DNA from: Edwardsiella hoshinae NBRC 105699 = ATCC 33379
GTDB taxonomy: Bacteria; Pseudomonadota; Gammaproteobacteria; Enterobacterales; Enterobacteriaceae
NCBI RefSeq assembly: GCF_000474215.1
Contig: NZ_BAUC01000022.1
Location: 92,193 to 156,192 of the forward strand
Direction of reading: 5' to 3'
Length of the DNA: 64,000 nucleotides
Numbering within the stretch: the first letter of the stretch is position 1; each line of letters opens with the position of its first letter. Below, one piece after another: positions 41,941-51,257 of the stretch. A model generated the notes under the pieces. The model saw nothing but the letters and a program-made list of their open reading frames with translations, was not told the origin of the DNA and ran no database searches. The translations under genes and the position numbers were made by a program.

Positions 41941-42759
41941 ATGACGGTGAACCGCATAATACCCGAACTCAATACTCTGTTTTGTGATCGTGAAACGCGC
42001 GCGCAGCCCTTGCTGATCAGCGTGATCGGCGCGGGAGGGAAAACCAGCGCCCTGCATTGGCTGGCGCGGGCCTGGGCCGCCCAGCAGCGACGGGTACTGG
42101 TTACCACCACGACCCGCATGTATCTCCCCGACACGCTCCCGACTCTCTTTTGCCGTCACCCGGCGGCCTTACCGGCCAACGCGCTGCGCGCCCCCATCAC
42201 CGCCTGCTTCTCCGCCTGGGATGCAACCAACGGTAAGGTCCGCGGCTTCATGCCGGCACAGATCGACGCCTTGGCCCAACGCGATCTGGCCGATGTGATC
42301 CTGGTGGAAGCCGATGGCGCGCATCGCCTAGCGCTAAAAGCACCGGCGGGGCACGAACCTTGCATCCCTGAAAGTAGCCATTGCGTAATCGCCGTGAGTG
42401 GGGGCGCGCCCTTAGGGCATCCCGTCGGCGCACAGTGCGTACACCGTTGGCCGCTGTTCGCCGCATGCAGCGGTCTGGCGGAGGGAGAACGCCTGGATAT
42501 GGTGGCGATGAGCCGCTTTATCCGCCATCCGCAGGGGATGTTCAAGGGTACCCCGCAGGGGGCTCGACGGGTCTGGCTGATCAACCGCTTTTATCAATCT
42601 GATAATGTTACGGACGCCGATCTGTATGCCCTGCTGCATGACGGCACGCTGGATGCCATCTGGCTCGGCGCCGTCCGTGAACATCCTCCGATTACGCGCA
42701 TCTTGCAGCGCCATGACACCCCCCCTGCCGGCGGATGCGTGCGGCAGCGCTGGGAATAA
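41941..42759 (+). CDS. yqeC: Selenium-dependent hydroxylase accessory protein YqeC
   Basis: The 272-residue putative P-loop protein has a phosphate-binding loop VIGAGGKTSALHWLARAW near residue 29 and a VTTTTRMY motif near residue 57. VILVEADGAHRLALKAP follows near residue 120, and ISVIGAGG matches the YqeC family. The family co-occurs with selenium-dependent molybdenum hydroxylases and is thought to help build their cofactor; the reaction is unknown. It and yqeB run opposite to the rest of the cluster, as in E. coli. The start is 12 bp from the mocA start as annotated. Confidence 0.9.
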   Translation: MTVNRIIPELNTLFCDRETRAQPLLISVIGAGGKTSALHWLARAWAAQQRRVLVTTTTRMYLPDTLPTLFCRHPAALPANALRAPITACFSAWDATNGKVRGFMPAQIDALAQRDLADVILVEADGAHRLALKAPAGHEPCIPESSHCVIAVSGGAPLGHPVGAQCVHRWPLFAACSGLAEGERLDMVAMSRFIRHPQGMFKGTPQGARRVWLINRFYQSDNVTDADLYALLHDGTLDAIWLGAVREHPPITRILQRHDTPPAGGCVRQRWE

Positions 42760-42787
42760 CAACAAGGCAGTAAACATTGAGGTCGTT

Positions 42788-44380
42788 ATGAATATCTTTG
42801 CACAAGCCGCGCAACTTGAGGAACAGAACCGCCCCTTCGCTATGGCTCAGATCATCGAGAGCCGGGGCTCAACACCGCGCCATTCGGCCCAAATGCTGGT
42901 ATTAAAGGACGGCAGTATCATCGGGACTATCGGTGGCGGGATGGTCGAACGCCTGGTCATTGAGCAAGCCATGCAGGCGCTAGCCGAACGTAAGCCACGC
43001 GTCTTCCACGGTCGCATGGCGCGCAGTGGGCAAGATGCCGTCGGCTCCGACTGCGGCGGGGCGATGTCGGTGTATATCGATGTCCACGGTCTACGTCCTC
43101 GCCTGGTACTGATCGGTGCCGGGCATGTCAATCGCGCCATCGCTCACGCGGCCGCACCATTAGGCTTCGATATTCATGTTGGCGATACCTACCAGGAGAG
43201 CCTGGATCCAGCGCTATTTCCCGCCGGTACCCGCCTACACCACGGCGACAGCTATACTCACCTCATCGCGGCGATGCAGATCGAGGAAGAGAGCTTCGTC
43301 ATTATCGCCACCAACAGTCAGGACAAAGAGGCGCTCGACTGTCTGATCGACAAGCCGCTGTACTATTTAGGGCTGCTAGGCAGCCGACGCAAGGTACAGA
43401 CTTTCTGCCAACAACTGCGCCAGAGCGGCGTCGATGAGGAGCAACTGGCACGCTTACACGCGCCTATCGGCTATAACATCGGTGCCGAGACGCCGGAGGA
43501 GATCGCCGTCAGCATTCTGGCGGAGGTCTTACAGATCAAGAATCGCGCCGCCGGTGGCCAAATGAAGCAGAACATTCGTCTACAGCGCAACCGTTTAGTG
43601 GCGATCCGCGGCGCGGGCGATATCGCGACGGGCGTAGCGCTACGCCTGTATCACGCTGGCTTCCGCGTCTTGATGTTAGAGGTGGCCAAACCGACGGTGA
43701 TCCGCCGCAGCGTCGCCTTTGCCCAGGCGGTGTTCGATGGTGAGATGACCGTCGAAGGGGTAACCGCCCGCCGCGCCGAAGGCGCCGAGCAGGCCTTCAG
43801 CCTGATCGAACAAGGCATCATCCCAGTGCTGGTCGATCCGCAGTGCCTCACCCTGGCGGCACTGCAACCCCACTATCTGGTCGATGCCATCCTGGCCAAA
43901 CAAAATCTGGGGACCCGCCGTGACATGGCGCCGGTCACCATTGCCCTCGGCCCCGGGTTCGATGCCGGTCAAGACTGCGATGCGGTGATCGAAACCAACC
44001 GCGGCCACCATCTGGGACGGGTGATCTACCGCGGCTTTGCCCAGGCGAACACCGGTATCCCTGGCAATATCAACGGCCATACCACCCGCAGGGTGATCCG
44101 GGCGCCGCACGCCGGCATCATGCACTGTTGTGTCAAGCTGGGTGATCTGGTCAATGAAGGCGACATTCTGGCCCATATCGATAACACCCCGGTAATGGCG
44201 CCGCTGCCAGGCATGGTGCGCGGCCTGCTAAGCGAGGGGCTAGAGGTCAGCGCTGGCTTTAAGATCGGCGATGTCGATCCGCGTGGCGCACAGGCCGACT
44301 ACACCACCGTCTCCGACAAGGCGCGCGCTATCGGTGGCGCGGTGCTGGAGGCCATGATGAAGCTCAGCCCACAATCTTGA
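42788..44380 (+). CDS. yqeB: XdhC/CoxI-family maturation protein YqeB
   Basis: The 530-residue protein combines two parts. The N-terminal ~260 residues are XdhC/CoxI-like: AMAQIIESRGSTPRHSAQML at the start, DCGGAMSVYID, then a Rossmann VLIGAGHVNRAIAHAAAP and GLLGSRRKVQTFCQQL. The C-terminal ~260 residues begin IRGAGDIATGVALRLYHAGF and end with a biotinyl-like segment (GIMHCCVKLGDLVNEGDIL, VMAPLPGMVRG). E. coli YqeB is similar in length. Relatives protect or sulfurate molybdenum cofactor before insertion, and the yqeB group is associated with selenium. The ATG at 42788 (MNIFAQAAQLEEQ) is chosen; sequence in front belongs to another frame of yqeC. Confidence 0.9.
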   Translation: MNIFAQAAQLEEQNRPFAMAQIIESRGSTPRHSAQMLVLKDGSIIGTIGGGMVERLVIEQAMQALAERKPRVFHGRMARSGQDAVGSDCGGAMSVYIDVHGLRPRLVLIGAGHVNRAIAHAAAPLGFDIHVGDTYQESLDPALFPAGTRLHHGDSYTHLIAAMQIEEESFVIIATNSQDKEALDCLIDKPLYYLGLLGSRRKVQTFCQQLRQSGVDEEQLARLHAPIGYNIGAETPEEIAVSILAEVLQIKNRAAGGQMKQNIRLQRNRLVAIRGAGDIATGVALRLYHAGFRVLMLEVAKPTVIRRSVAFAQAVFDGEMTVEGVTARRAEGAEQAFSLIEQGIIPVLVDPQCLTLAALQPHYLVDAILAKQNLGTRRDMAPVTIALGPGFDAGQDCDAVIETNRGHHLGRVIYRGFAQANTGIPGNINGHTTRRVIRAPHAGIMHCCVKLGDLVNEGDILAHIDNTPVMAPLPGMVRGLLSEGLEVSAGFKIGDVDPRGAQADYTTVSDKARAIGGAVLEAMMKLSPQS

Positions 44381-44431
44381 GCCCGTTTAAACGCCACTCG
44401 TGCAGCGTGTTAATAAATAAAACCAATGAAT

Positions 44432-44458
44432 CAGGGGGCGCTAAGCGCCCCCTGGTTT
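44432..44458 (+). terminator. Terminator between convergent yqeB and yqeA
   Basis: CAGGGGGCGC (44432-44441) pairs with GCGCCCCCTG (44445-44454) and is followed by GTTT. An AAACC further upstream could also pair with GGTTT. Confidence 0.75.
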
Positions 44459-44506
44459 ACGATGACATTTATGACCGCGAGCGCTACGCCCGGTGCCCGG
44501 CGAGGA

Positions 44507-45442
44507 TCATTGGCAGATCACGGTGCCGGTCTTACCCTCAATCCCCTCTTTTGCCTTATCCAATACGGTAATCAGCGCCTCACGGCCCGCCCGGGTACGG
44601 GCGAAAGAGAGCGCCGCCTCGACCTTCGGCAACATCGAGCCCTTGGCGAAGTGCCCCTCATCGATAAAGCGCTGGGCATCGTCCAGGCTGAGGCGATCCA
44701 GCCATTGCTGATTCGGCTTACCGAAGTTGATCGCCACTTTCTCTACCGCCGTCAAAATGATCAGCATATCGGCATCGATCATCTCCGCCAGTTTGGCGCT
44801 GGCCCAATCCTTATCGATCACCGCGCTGGCGCCGCGCAGATGATTCCCCTCACGGATCACCGGGATCCCGCCGCCGCCGACGGTGATCACCACCTGACCG
44901 GCATTGATCATCGCCTTCACCGTCTCCTTCTCAACGATATCGACCGGTTTCGGCGAGGCGACCACGCGGCGATAACCGCGCCCGGCATCCTCTTTCATGT
45001 TGTAACCGTTACGCATCAGCAGCTCCGCCTCTTCTTGGCTGAAGAACGAGCCGATCGGCTTGCTCGGATTGAGGAACGCGGGATCGTTACCATCGACCTC
45101 TACCTGGGTGATCAGCGTCGCCACCGGCGTATCCATCCCCCGATCCAGTAACTCCTCACGCAGCGCGTTTTGCAGATCGTAGCCGATATACCCTTGGCTC
45201 AACGCGACACAGACCGACATCGGCAACATCGGCGTATGCGCCTCGGTCTTTGCCGCCGCCTCAAACGCCAGGTTGATCATGCCAACCTGCGGGCCGTTGC
45301 CGTGGGTGACCACCACCTGATGGCCCTGGGCGATCAGATCGACGATCGCCCGTGCCGTGGTTTTCACCGCCTGCATCTGTTCGGCCAGCCCTTCGCCCAG
45401 TGCGTTACCCCCCAGCGCGAGCACGATTTTTTTCTTCATCAT
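44507..45442 (-). CDS. yqeA: Carbamate kinase YqeA
   Basis: The 311-residue enzyme makes ATP from carbamoyl phosphate and ADP in the catabolic direction. The N-terminal motif VLALGGNALG, the loop THGNGPQVGM near residue 48, VVASPKP near 162, ITVGGGGIPVI near 195 and DKDWASAKLAEMI near 222 are all carbamate-kinase blocks. It probably uses carbamoyl phosphate released by YgeW and gives the pathway an energy gain. Met1 or Met2 (45439) may be the start. It lies 80 bp after hyuA on the same strand. Confidence 0.94.
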   Translation of the reverse strand: MMKKKIVLALGGNALGEGLAEQMQAVKTTARAIVDLIAQGHQVVVTHGNGPQVGMINLAFEAAAKTEAHTPMLPMSVCVALSQGYIGYDLQNALREELLDRGMDTPVATLITQVEVDGNDPAFLNPSKPIGSFFSQEEAELLMRNGYNMKEDAGRGYRRVVASPKPVDIVEKETVKAMINAGQVVITVGGGGIPVIREGNHLRGASAVIDKDWASAKLAEMIDADMLIILTAVEKVAINFGKPNQQWLDRLSLDDAQRFIDEGHFAKGSMLPKVEAALSFARTRAGREALITVLDKAKEGIEGKTGTVICQ

Positions 45443-45522
45443 ATCCTCACTCGTATGTTGTTGGACCGGACTGCATCCCGTCGCGCAAGCTTCCCGGCGG
45501 TATGCGGGCGCAGCCGTACTGC

Positions 45523-46908
45523 CTATAGCGGTGCCTGAAACGCTTTACGCTTCAGAAAACGCCCGCGCCCCGGTTCGGCGCAAAACTGTCCCTCACTGAA
45601 AATGCGTTCGCCACGCGCCAAGGTATGGCGGATCTCGCCGCGGCAGACCATGCCCTCATAGGGGCTATAATCGGCGTTATCATGCAATGCGCTGTGATGG
45701 ATGGTGGTGGTGCGGCGCGGATCGATGATCACCACATCGGCATCGGCGCCCGGGGCGATCACCCCTTTCTGCGGCCACAAGCCGAACAGCCGCGCCGGCG
45801 TGGCACTGGTCAGCGCCACGAAACGTGGCAACGAAATACGCCCGGTCATCACCCCGGCGGAGAACAGCAATAACATGCGATTCTCAACGCCTGGCAGTCC
45901 ATTGGGGCAACGACTGAAATTGCCGCCGGAGAGCGCCAGCCGCTGGCTGTAAGGAAACGTGCAGTGATCGGTGGCCACCACATCGATAGCGCCATCGCTG
46001 ATCCCACACCACAAGGCGTCCTGTTCGCGCAGATTGCGCAGCGGTGGACTAAGGATAAACTTCAGCCCATCCTCACGCAGGTAGCTACGCTCATCCAACA
46101 GCAGATACTGCGGGCAACTCTCCACCCACACTGGTTGATGACGCGCCCGCGCCAAGCGTAGATACTCCAGCCCTAACCTGTTGGAGAGGTGGACAATATA
46201 CAGCGGCGCGTTACCGGCCAACTGCGCCAAGTTGATCATCCGAGCGATGGCCTCCGCCTCACACTCCAAGGGACGGCTACGGGCATGAAAAATCGGCGCC
46301 ACTTCGCCTTGCGCCAAATAATGGGCGCGACGTTGCGCGATGGCAGCATCGTTCTCCGGGTGTACCGTGGTCAGCGCGCCGACCTGATGCAGGCGGCGTA
46401 GGGCACGCAACACCGCATCATCGTCCAGCTTAAAACCATAGGTAAGATAGAGCTTAAAACTGCTGATGCCCTCTTCGTGCACCATCGAGGCCATCTCGTC
46501 GAGGATCGCCTCGTCGATATGCTGGATCACTCCGTGAAAGCTGTAGTCGATCACCGCCTTGCCGGCGGCATAGTCATGATAGGCCGCCAACTGATGGTGC
46601 AGGCAACAGCCCTTCGGGCCGAAGCCCATATGGTCGATAATGGTTGTTGTACCGCCACACGCCGCTGCGCGGGTGCCGGTAAAAAAATCATCACAACTGC
46701 GTGCCAAGCCCACATCGATGTTAAAGTGCGTATGCACATCGACACCGCCGGGCAACACATAGCAACCTTGCGCGTCGATCACCTCATCCGCCTCGTCCTC
46801 GCTCAGGCCGGGGTCAACGCGACTGATGATACCGTGCTCAATCAGCACATCCGCCCATCGCTCGCCGTCGTGGTTCACCACCGTGCCATTCTTAATCAGC
46901 GTTCTCAT
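45523..46908 (-). CDS. hyuA: D-hydantoinase-type amidohydrolase HyuA
   Basis: The 461-residue cyclic amidase has the length of E. coli HyuA. Metal-site motifs are present: GGVDVHTHFNIDVG near residue 55, the carboxylated-lysine motif SSFKLYLTY near 150, TVHPENDAAI near 178, and DVVATDHCTF near 310. The E. coli protein opens phenylhydantoin in vitro; here it more likely opens a ring intermediate of purine breakdown. The ATG at 46908 (MRTLIKNGTVV) with GGAG upstream is chosen over an earlier start at 46941. A GC hairpin separates it from ygeY. Confidence 0.94.
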   Translation of the reverse strand: MRTLIKNGTVVNHDGERWADVLIEHGIISRVDPGLSEDEADEVIDAQGCYVLPGGVDVHTHFNIDVGLARSCDDFFTGTRAAACGGTTTIIDHMGFGPKGCCLHHQLAAYHDYAAGKAVIDYSFHGVIQHIDEAILDEMASMVHEEGISSFKLYLTYGFKLDDDAVLRALRRLHQVGALTTVHPENDAAIAQRRAHYLAQGEVAPIFHARSRPLECEAEAIARMINLAQLAGNAPLYIVHLSNRLGLEYLRLARARHQPVWVESCPQYLLLDERSYLREDGLKFILSPPLRNLREQDALWCGISDGAIDVVATDHCTFPYSQRLALSGGNFSRCPNGLPGVENRMLLLFSAGVMTGRISLPRFVALTSATPARLFGLWPQKGVIAPGADADVVIIDPRRTTTIHHSALHDNADYSPYEGMVCRGEIRHTLARGERIFSEGQFCAEPGRGRFLKRKAFQAPL

Positions 46909-46928
46909 CGTTGTGACTCCGCAGAGGA

Positions 46929-46953
46929 GCCCCGGCACCACCGGCGCCGGGGC
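46929..46953 (-). other. Intercistronic GC hairpin, ygeY/hyuA
   Basis: GCCCCGGC (46929-46936) pairs with GCCGGGGC (46946-46953). There is no T-tract, so it may protect or separate mRNA segments and not terminate. Confidence 0.5.
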
Positions 46954-46966
46954 GAGGGACGTTAAC

Positions 46967-48184
46967 TTACTTCTTCAGCTGCTCCATGTAGGTCAGCGGG
47001 ATGGCGGCATACATCGCCGCACAGGTCACCAGATGATCCTTCCAGGTCTTCTCGTTCGGCGCATGCGCCTCCGGCTCTTTACCCGGGCCGAAGCCGATCA
47101 CCGGGATGCCGTGGCGGCCCATGATGGAGACACCGTTGGTGGAGAAAGTCCACTTATCGACGACCGGTTGCTTACGGAACAGTCCTTGATAGGCCTGGCT
47201 CAGCGTCTTAACCGTGATATGGTCCTCTTCGACTTTCCAGGTAGGGAAGTAGCACTCGGTCGGATAAACCAGACCGGTATAGGAGGGACGATCATAGTTA
47301 TACATAGAGACGGTCGCGTTGGCGGCCTTCACCGCCGGCAGAGCACGGATCTCCTCCAGCGCGCCTTCCCAGGTTTCACCCCAGGTCAGACGGCGGTCGA
47401 TAGAGACGGCGCAGCTATCAGCCACGGCGCAACGGCTCGGCGAGGTGAAGAAGATCTCGGAGACCGTTAGCGTCCCCTTACCGAGGAACTCGTCATAGCC
47501 CAGGTTCTGTGACAACTCTTGCAATTCATTCAGGATCGGCCCCATCTTGAAGATGGCGTTATCGCCGCGCTCCGGCGCAGAGCCGTGGCAACTGACCCCC
47601 TGTACATCGATGCGGATCTCCATACGACCGCGTTGACCGCGGTAGATCTGGCAATCGGTCGGTTCGGTACTGACCACGAACTCCGGACGGATCTTGGACT
47701 GCTCGATGATGTACTGCCAGCACAGACCGTCGCAATCTTCTTCTTGTACCGTACCGGTCACCAGCAGGGTGTATTGATCTTCCAGTCCCAGATCCTTGAT
47801 GATCTTGCCGGCATACACCATGGAGGCCATACCGCCTTCCTGATCCGACGCACCGCGTCCGCCAATCAGTTCGTCGGTCTCCATGCCTTCATAGGGATCG
47901 AAGGTCCAGTTCTTGATGTTACCGACGCCAACGGTATCGATGTGAGCATCCATGGCGATCAGATGCGGGCCGTGGCCGACGTAACCCAGCACGTTCCCCA
48001 TCGGGTCGATCTCAACACGATCGAAGCCCACTTTCTCCATCTCTTCTTTGATGCGCAACACCACGCGCTTTTCATCGCAGCTTTCACTGGGGATGGCAAT
48101 CATGTCGCGCAGGAAACGGGACATGTCGTCTTTATATTGATGTGCCTTCTCCAGAATCATATCGAACGGAACTTGCTTAGCCAT
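46967..48184 (-). CDS. ygeY: M20-family hydrolase YgeY
   Basis: The 405-residue metallohydrolase belongs to the M20 peptidase/deacylase family. Metal ligands and catalytic residues can be seen in [10 protein letters not shown] near residue 83, [14 protein letters not shown] near 108 and VQEEDCDG near 142, with the ligand His in the C-terminal AHAPNEKTW. The central lid domain contains [15 protein letters not shown]. In purine catabolism it probably cleaves an amide to give 2,3-diaminopropionate, the substrate of YgeX. GGAGAAG precedes the ATG. It is the third gene of the ygeW operon. Confidence 0.95.
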   Translation of the reverse strand: MAKQVPFDMILEKAHQYKDDMSRFLRDMIAIPSESCDEKRVVLRIKEEMEKVGFDRVEIDPMGNVLGYVGHGPHLIAMDAHIDTVGVGNIKNWTFDPYEGMETDELIGGRGASDQEGGMASMVYAGKIIKDLGLEDQYTLLVTGTVQEEDCDGLCWQYIIEQSKIRPEFVVSTEPTDCQIYRGQRGRMEIRIDVQGVSCHGSAPERGDNAIFKMGPILNELQELSQNLGYDEFLGKGTLTVSEIFFTSPSRCAVADSCAVSIDRRLTWGETWEGALEEIRALPAVKAANATVSMYNYDRPSYTGLVYPTECYFPTWKVEEDHITVKTLSQAYQGLFRKQPVVDKWTFSTNGVSIMGRHGIPVIGFGPGKEPEAHAPNEKTWKDHLVTCAAMYAAIPLTYMEQLKK

Positions 48185-48208
48185 TATATTCTTCTCCAGT
48201 GGTAATCC

Positions 48209-48223
48209 CCCCGCCGGGCGGGG
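48209..48223 (-). other. Intercistronic GC hairpin, ygeX/ygeY
   Basis: CCCCGC (48209-48214) pairs with GCGGGG (48218-48223) across a 3-nt loop, without a T-tract. Confidence 0.4.
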
Positions 48224-48250
48224 AGCATGAATTCAACGATGCCCCCGCGC

Positions 48251-49450
48251 TTATTCACACGCCGGGTATTTCCCTTCCCAAACCACTTCACGGTAGTGCT
48301 TCACATCGGTATCCCCTTCGGTGCTGATCAACAGCACCACGGAATCGCGATTCAGCCCTAACGTCTTCATCAGTTCTTCACGACGCGGATGATGGTGAAC
48401 GGCAGCCAATACCCCCAGACCGACGGCGCCTGATTCGCCAGAGATGATGCGCGCGTCCTGCCCCAACGGGTTACCCAGCACACGCATTCCCAAGGCGGCG
48501 ACGTTATCCTGACAGGAGATAAACTGGGTGGCGCAGTTGCGCAGCAACGGCCAGCCCAACGGGTTCGGTTCGCCGCAGGCCAGACCAGCCATGATGGTGG
48601 CCATGTCGCCGCCGACGTTGACGATTTCCCCCTTCACCCCAGAACGGAACACGCAGTCCGCCAGATCCGGCTCCACGATCACCGAGTGCAGATTGTTGGC
48701 GCCATACACATCCACCAAATAGCCCAACACCCCTCCGGCCATGGCACCGACACCAGCTTGCAGGAAGACGTGCGTCGGGCGCTCGATCCCCATCTGCGCC
48801 ATCTGCTCAACCGCTTCATCCGCCAGTGTGGCGTAACCCTGCATGATCCAGGTCGGGATCTTGGTATAGCCTTCCCAAGCGGTATCCTGCACCACTTCCC
48901 AACCCCGCTCCTGCGCGGTCTTCATGGTTAGGCGCACGGTGTCGTCATAGTTCATATCGGTAACGATGCACTCTGCGCCCAAGTTACGGATATGCTCTAC
49001 CCGCTCACGCGCCGAGCCCTTCGGCATGTACACCACCGCATGCTGGCCCAACTGCTGCGCAGCCCAAGCCACACCGCGACCATGGTTGCCGTCGGTGGTC
49101 GTGGCGAAGGTCATGCGTTCGCTCAGGGTGGATTTGAGCTTCTCGAAGGAGAAGTCATTGATATCCATGTGATACTTTTCACACAGCAGGCGCGCGATAG
49201 CGTAGGCTCCCCCCAGCATCTTGAAGGCATTGAGACCAAAACGCTGCGACTCATCCTTCACCAAAATCTTGCCGATGCCGAACAGGTGAGACAGTTCATC
49301 CAAGGCATACAGCGGCGTAGGACGGTAGCCGGTAATTTTTTTATGAAAGGCCCGTGCTTTCTGTGCTTCGGCACGGGAGAACAGTGGCGACGTTTCACCA
49401 TTGAAGAAACGGTTCTGCGCAATATCCACCTTCAACGAGAAAACAGACAT
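48251..49450 (-). CDS. ygeX: 2,3-diaminopropionate ammonia-lyase
   Basis: The 399-residue PLP enzyme (also called DpaL) converts 2,3-diaminopropionate to pyruvate and two ammonia. The PLP lysine is in LNAFKMLGGAYAIARLL near residue 77, the substrate loop TTDGNHGRGVAWAA near 115, the phosphate-binding glycine loop FLQAGVGAMAGGVLGYL near 230, and the cofactor ring contact SGESGAVGLGVL near 345. Length and motifs match E. coli YgeX (398 aa). It should yield the pathway's usable carbon as pyruvate. It is the second gene of the operon, between two GC hairpins. Confidence 0.96.
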   Translation of the reverse strand: MSVFSLKVDIAQNRFFNGETSPLFSRAEAQKARAFHKKITGYRPTPLYALDELSHLFGIGKILVKDESQRFGLNAFKMLGGAYAIARLLCEKYHMDINDFSFEKLKSTLSERMTFATTTDGNHGRGVAWAAQQLGQHAVVYMPKGSARERVEHIRNLGAECIVTDMNYDDTVRLTMKTAQERGWEVVQDTAWEGYTKIPTWIMQGYATLADEAVEQMAQMGIERPTHVFLQAGVGAMAGGVLGYLVDVYGANNLHSVIVEPDLADCVFRSGVKGEIVNVGGDMATIMAGLACGEPNPLGWPLLRNCATQFISCQDNVAALGMRVLGNPLGQDARIISGESGAVGLGVLAAVHHHPRREELMKTLGLNRDSVVLLISTEGDTDVKHYREVVWEGKYPACE

Positions 49451-49494
49451 AAACCAACCTCATCCATCGAAAAAGAGATCCGCGCTGGCGGAGA

Positions 49495-49515
49495 GGCCGG
49501 CCCGGCAGGCCGGCC
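49495..49515 (-). other. Intercistronic GC hairpin, ygeW/ygeX
   Basis: GGCCGGCC at 49495-49502 and again at 49508-49515 form an 8-bp stem with a 5-nt loop (CGGCA). There is no T-tract. Confidence 0.5.
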
Positions 49516-49522
49516 GACGGTG

Positions 49523-50710
49523 TTACTTAATGCGTTTCTGCGCTTCTTTGAGCAGTTGCTCCAGCAACAGACCCGGTTTCGGGAACTTACGCGCGACGAT
49601 CATCGCGGCGATGATATACGGCTTCCAACTGGCTTCTTTGTAGGTAGCGATACGGTATTTCTCGAATACCCCTTCGGTGACCTCACCCTCTTTGCAGGAA
49701 ACACCTGAGATATCAGCCGGTAGGCAGTGCATATACAGCGCCTCACCGCCACGAGTCAGCTTCATCATCTCTTCGGTGCAGTGCCAATCTTTATGGTTGG
49801 CGTTCTGGGCCAGACACTGTTTCTCCAGCGCCTTCAGGCCATCATGGTCATTGGCGCGCAGCAGCTCGGTGCGCTGCTCCATCACCTTGTAAGGTGCCCA
49901 CGACTTGGGATAAACGATATCCGCATCCTTGAATGCCTCCTCCATGGAGCTCACCTGACGGAAGCTTCCGCCGGACGCTTTGGCATTGTTACGCGCCACC
50001 TCAACCACATCCGGGATCAGGTCATAGCCTTCCGGGTGGGCCAGGGTGACATCCATCCCAAAGCGAGTCATCAGGCCGATGATGCCCTGCGGGACAGACA
50101 GCGGCTTGCCGTAACTCGGAGAATAGGCCCAGGTCATGGCGATCTTCTTGCCCTTCAGATTTTCCAGGCTGCCAAAGTGTTCGCGCAGCCACGCCAGGTC
50201 GGCCATGGACTGTGTCGGGTGGTCGATATCGCATTGCAGGTTGACCAGCGCCGGGCGCTGCGGCAATACGCCTTGCTCATAGCCTTCATCCAACGCGGCT
50301 CCCACTTCACGCATATAGGCGTTACCAGCGCCTAAATACATGTCGTCGCGGATCCCGATAGCATCAGCGCAGAAAGAGATCATGTTGGCGGTCTCACGTA
50401 CCGTTTCACCATGGGCGATCTGCGATTTCCCTTCATCCAAATCCTGCTGTGCCAGACCCAGCAGGTTCAATGCGGAGGCATAAGAGAAACGGGTACGGGT
50501 TGAGTTATCGCGGAATACGGAGATACCCAGCCCGCTATTAAAGATTTTGGTCGCGATGTTTTCTGCCCGCATCGTCTTCAGCGCGGCGGCGACATCCAGC
50601 ACCAACTTGAGTTCTTCCGGACTCTGCTCCCAGGTCAGCAAAAAGTCCTTGTCATGAAGGTTAGACTTGAGCGCGTTGATATCCTTGATAATTTCATTAA
50701 CAGTTTTCAT
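49523..50710 (-). CDS. ygeW: Knotted carbamoyltransferase YgeW
   Basis: The 395-residue protein is an aspartate/ornithine carbamoyltransferase homologue. The carbamoyl-phosphate motif is DNSTRTRFSYASAL near residue 73. The second phosphate contact is AHGETVRET near residue 104. The substrate-side motif ALYMHCLPADISG is near residue 325. YgeW forms the clade named for E. coli YgeW, with a knotted fold and unknown natural substrate. In this operon it most likely releases carbamoyl phosphate from a ureido intermediate, to be used by YqeA. It is the first gene of the ygeW-ygeX-ygeY-hyuA-yqeA run, and a -24/-12 promoter is seen upstream. Confidence 0.95.
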   Translation of the reverse strand: MKTVNEIIKDINALKSNLHDKDFLLTWEQSPEELKLVLDVAAALKTMRAENIATKIFNSGLGISVFRDNSTRTRFSYASALNLLGLAQQDLDEGKSQIAHGETVRETANMISFCADAIGIRDDMYLGAGNAYMREVGAALDEGYEQGVLPQRPALVNLQCDIDHPTQSMADLAWLREHFGSLENLKGKKIAMTWAYSPSYGKPLSVPQGIIGLMTRFGMDVTLAHPEGYDLIPDVVEVARNNAKASGGSFRQVSSMEEAFKDADIVYPKSWAPYKVMEQRTELLRANDHDGLKALEKQCLAQNANHKDWHCTEEMMKLTRGGEALYMHCLPADISGVSCKEGEVTEGVFEKYRIATYKEASWKPYIIAAMIVARKFPKPGLLLEQLLKEAQKRIK

Positions 50711-50818
50711 CGTATGGCCCTAATGAGTAAGTGACTGGCTACCTGACAACCTGCTACGCCGCCCAGGCGGTGAGAGCCCGACCTGCAAACAGCCGATAAC
50801 AGCGACTGATAAGACTTA

Positions 50819-50834
50819 AACAATAACTGTGCCA
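50819..50834 (-). promoter_or_regulatory. Sigma-54 promoter candidate for ygeW
   Basis: On the minus strand TGGCAC-N5-TTGTT is seen, with GG and the second G at the proper spacing; -12 reads TTGT where TTGC is usual. It is about 109 bp before the ygeW start and divergent from the gene for a sigma-54 activator (ygeV), which strengthens the call. Confidence 0.65.
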
Positions 50835-51068
50835 AATTTGTTTTCTATCTGGGGGGAACGGACATGCCCATGATATTGTGCGAGAGCCATCACAAAATAA
50901 TGTTCAAAAGCCCTGAAAGGCGGTCAGCTTTATCTGTTGGGTGCATATTATCAGCAGAGTAAATACACTAAATACTTACTCGCTTGGCCTGCGGCGGCAC
51001 TTTTTTTTCACCCATCAGCAACCCATATTGATAACCTCTCCGCCATCGCTCTCATTTTGATAATAAAG

Positions 51069-51084
51069 TGTGATGGCTATTACA
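51069..51084 (+). promoter_or_regulatory. CRP-like site upstream of ygeV
   Basis: TGTGA-N6-TTACA differs from the CRP core in one base. It is 174 bp before the ygeV start. Confidence 0.5.
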
Positions 51085-51172
51085 TATTTGTCGTATCGCG
51101 CACGAAAAGAAATCCATCTTTATCAAAATTCAATTTTGCTGAGTTAGTATCATGCGATAAACGAAGATGCAT

Positions 51173-51197
51173 GTGACCTAATGGAATAGGTTGTCAC
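51173..51197. promoter_or_regulatory. GTGAC / GTCAC inverted pair before ygeV
   Basis: GTGAC (51173-51177) and GTCAC (51193-51197) flank CCTA/TAGG, which also face each other. This may be an operator or an upstream site for an activator such as YgeV. Evidence is symmetry only. Confidence 0.3.
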
Positions 51198-51257
51198 CAC
51201 CGCCAATATACCCATATCAACAGGTAACTGGTTAAGTGCTAAAAGAAAGGTTTAATT

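Larger units (their letters stand above)
50711..51257. promoter_or_regulatory. Divergent ygeW/ygeV control region
   Basis: The 547-bp gap contains no supported gene. It holds the -24/-12 promoter for ygeW, a CRP-like site and a GTGAC/GTCAC inverted pair near ygeV. The length fits an activator-binding and DNA-bending region. Confidence 0.6.
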
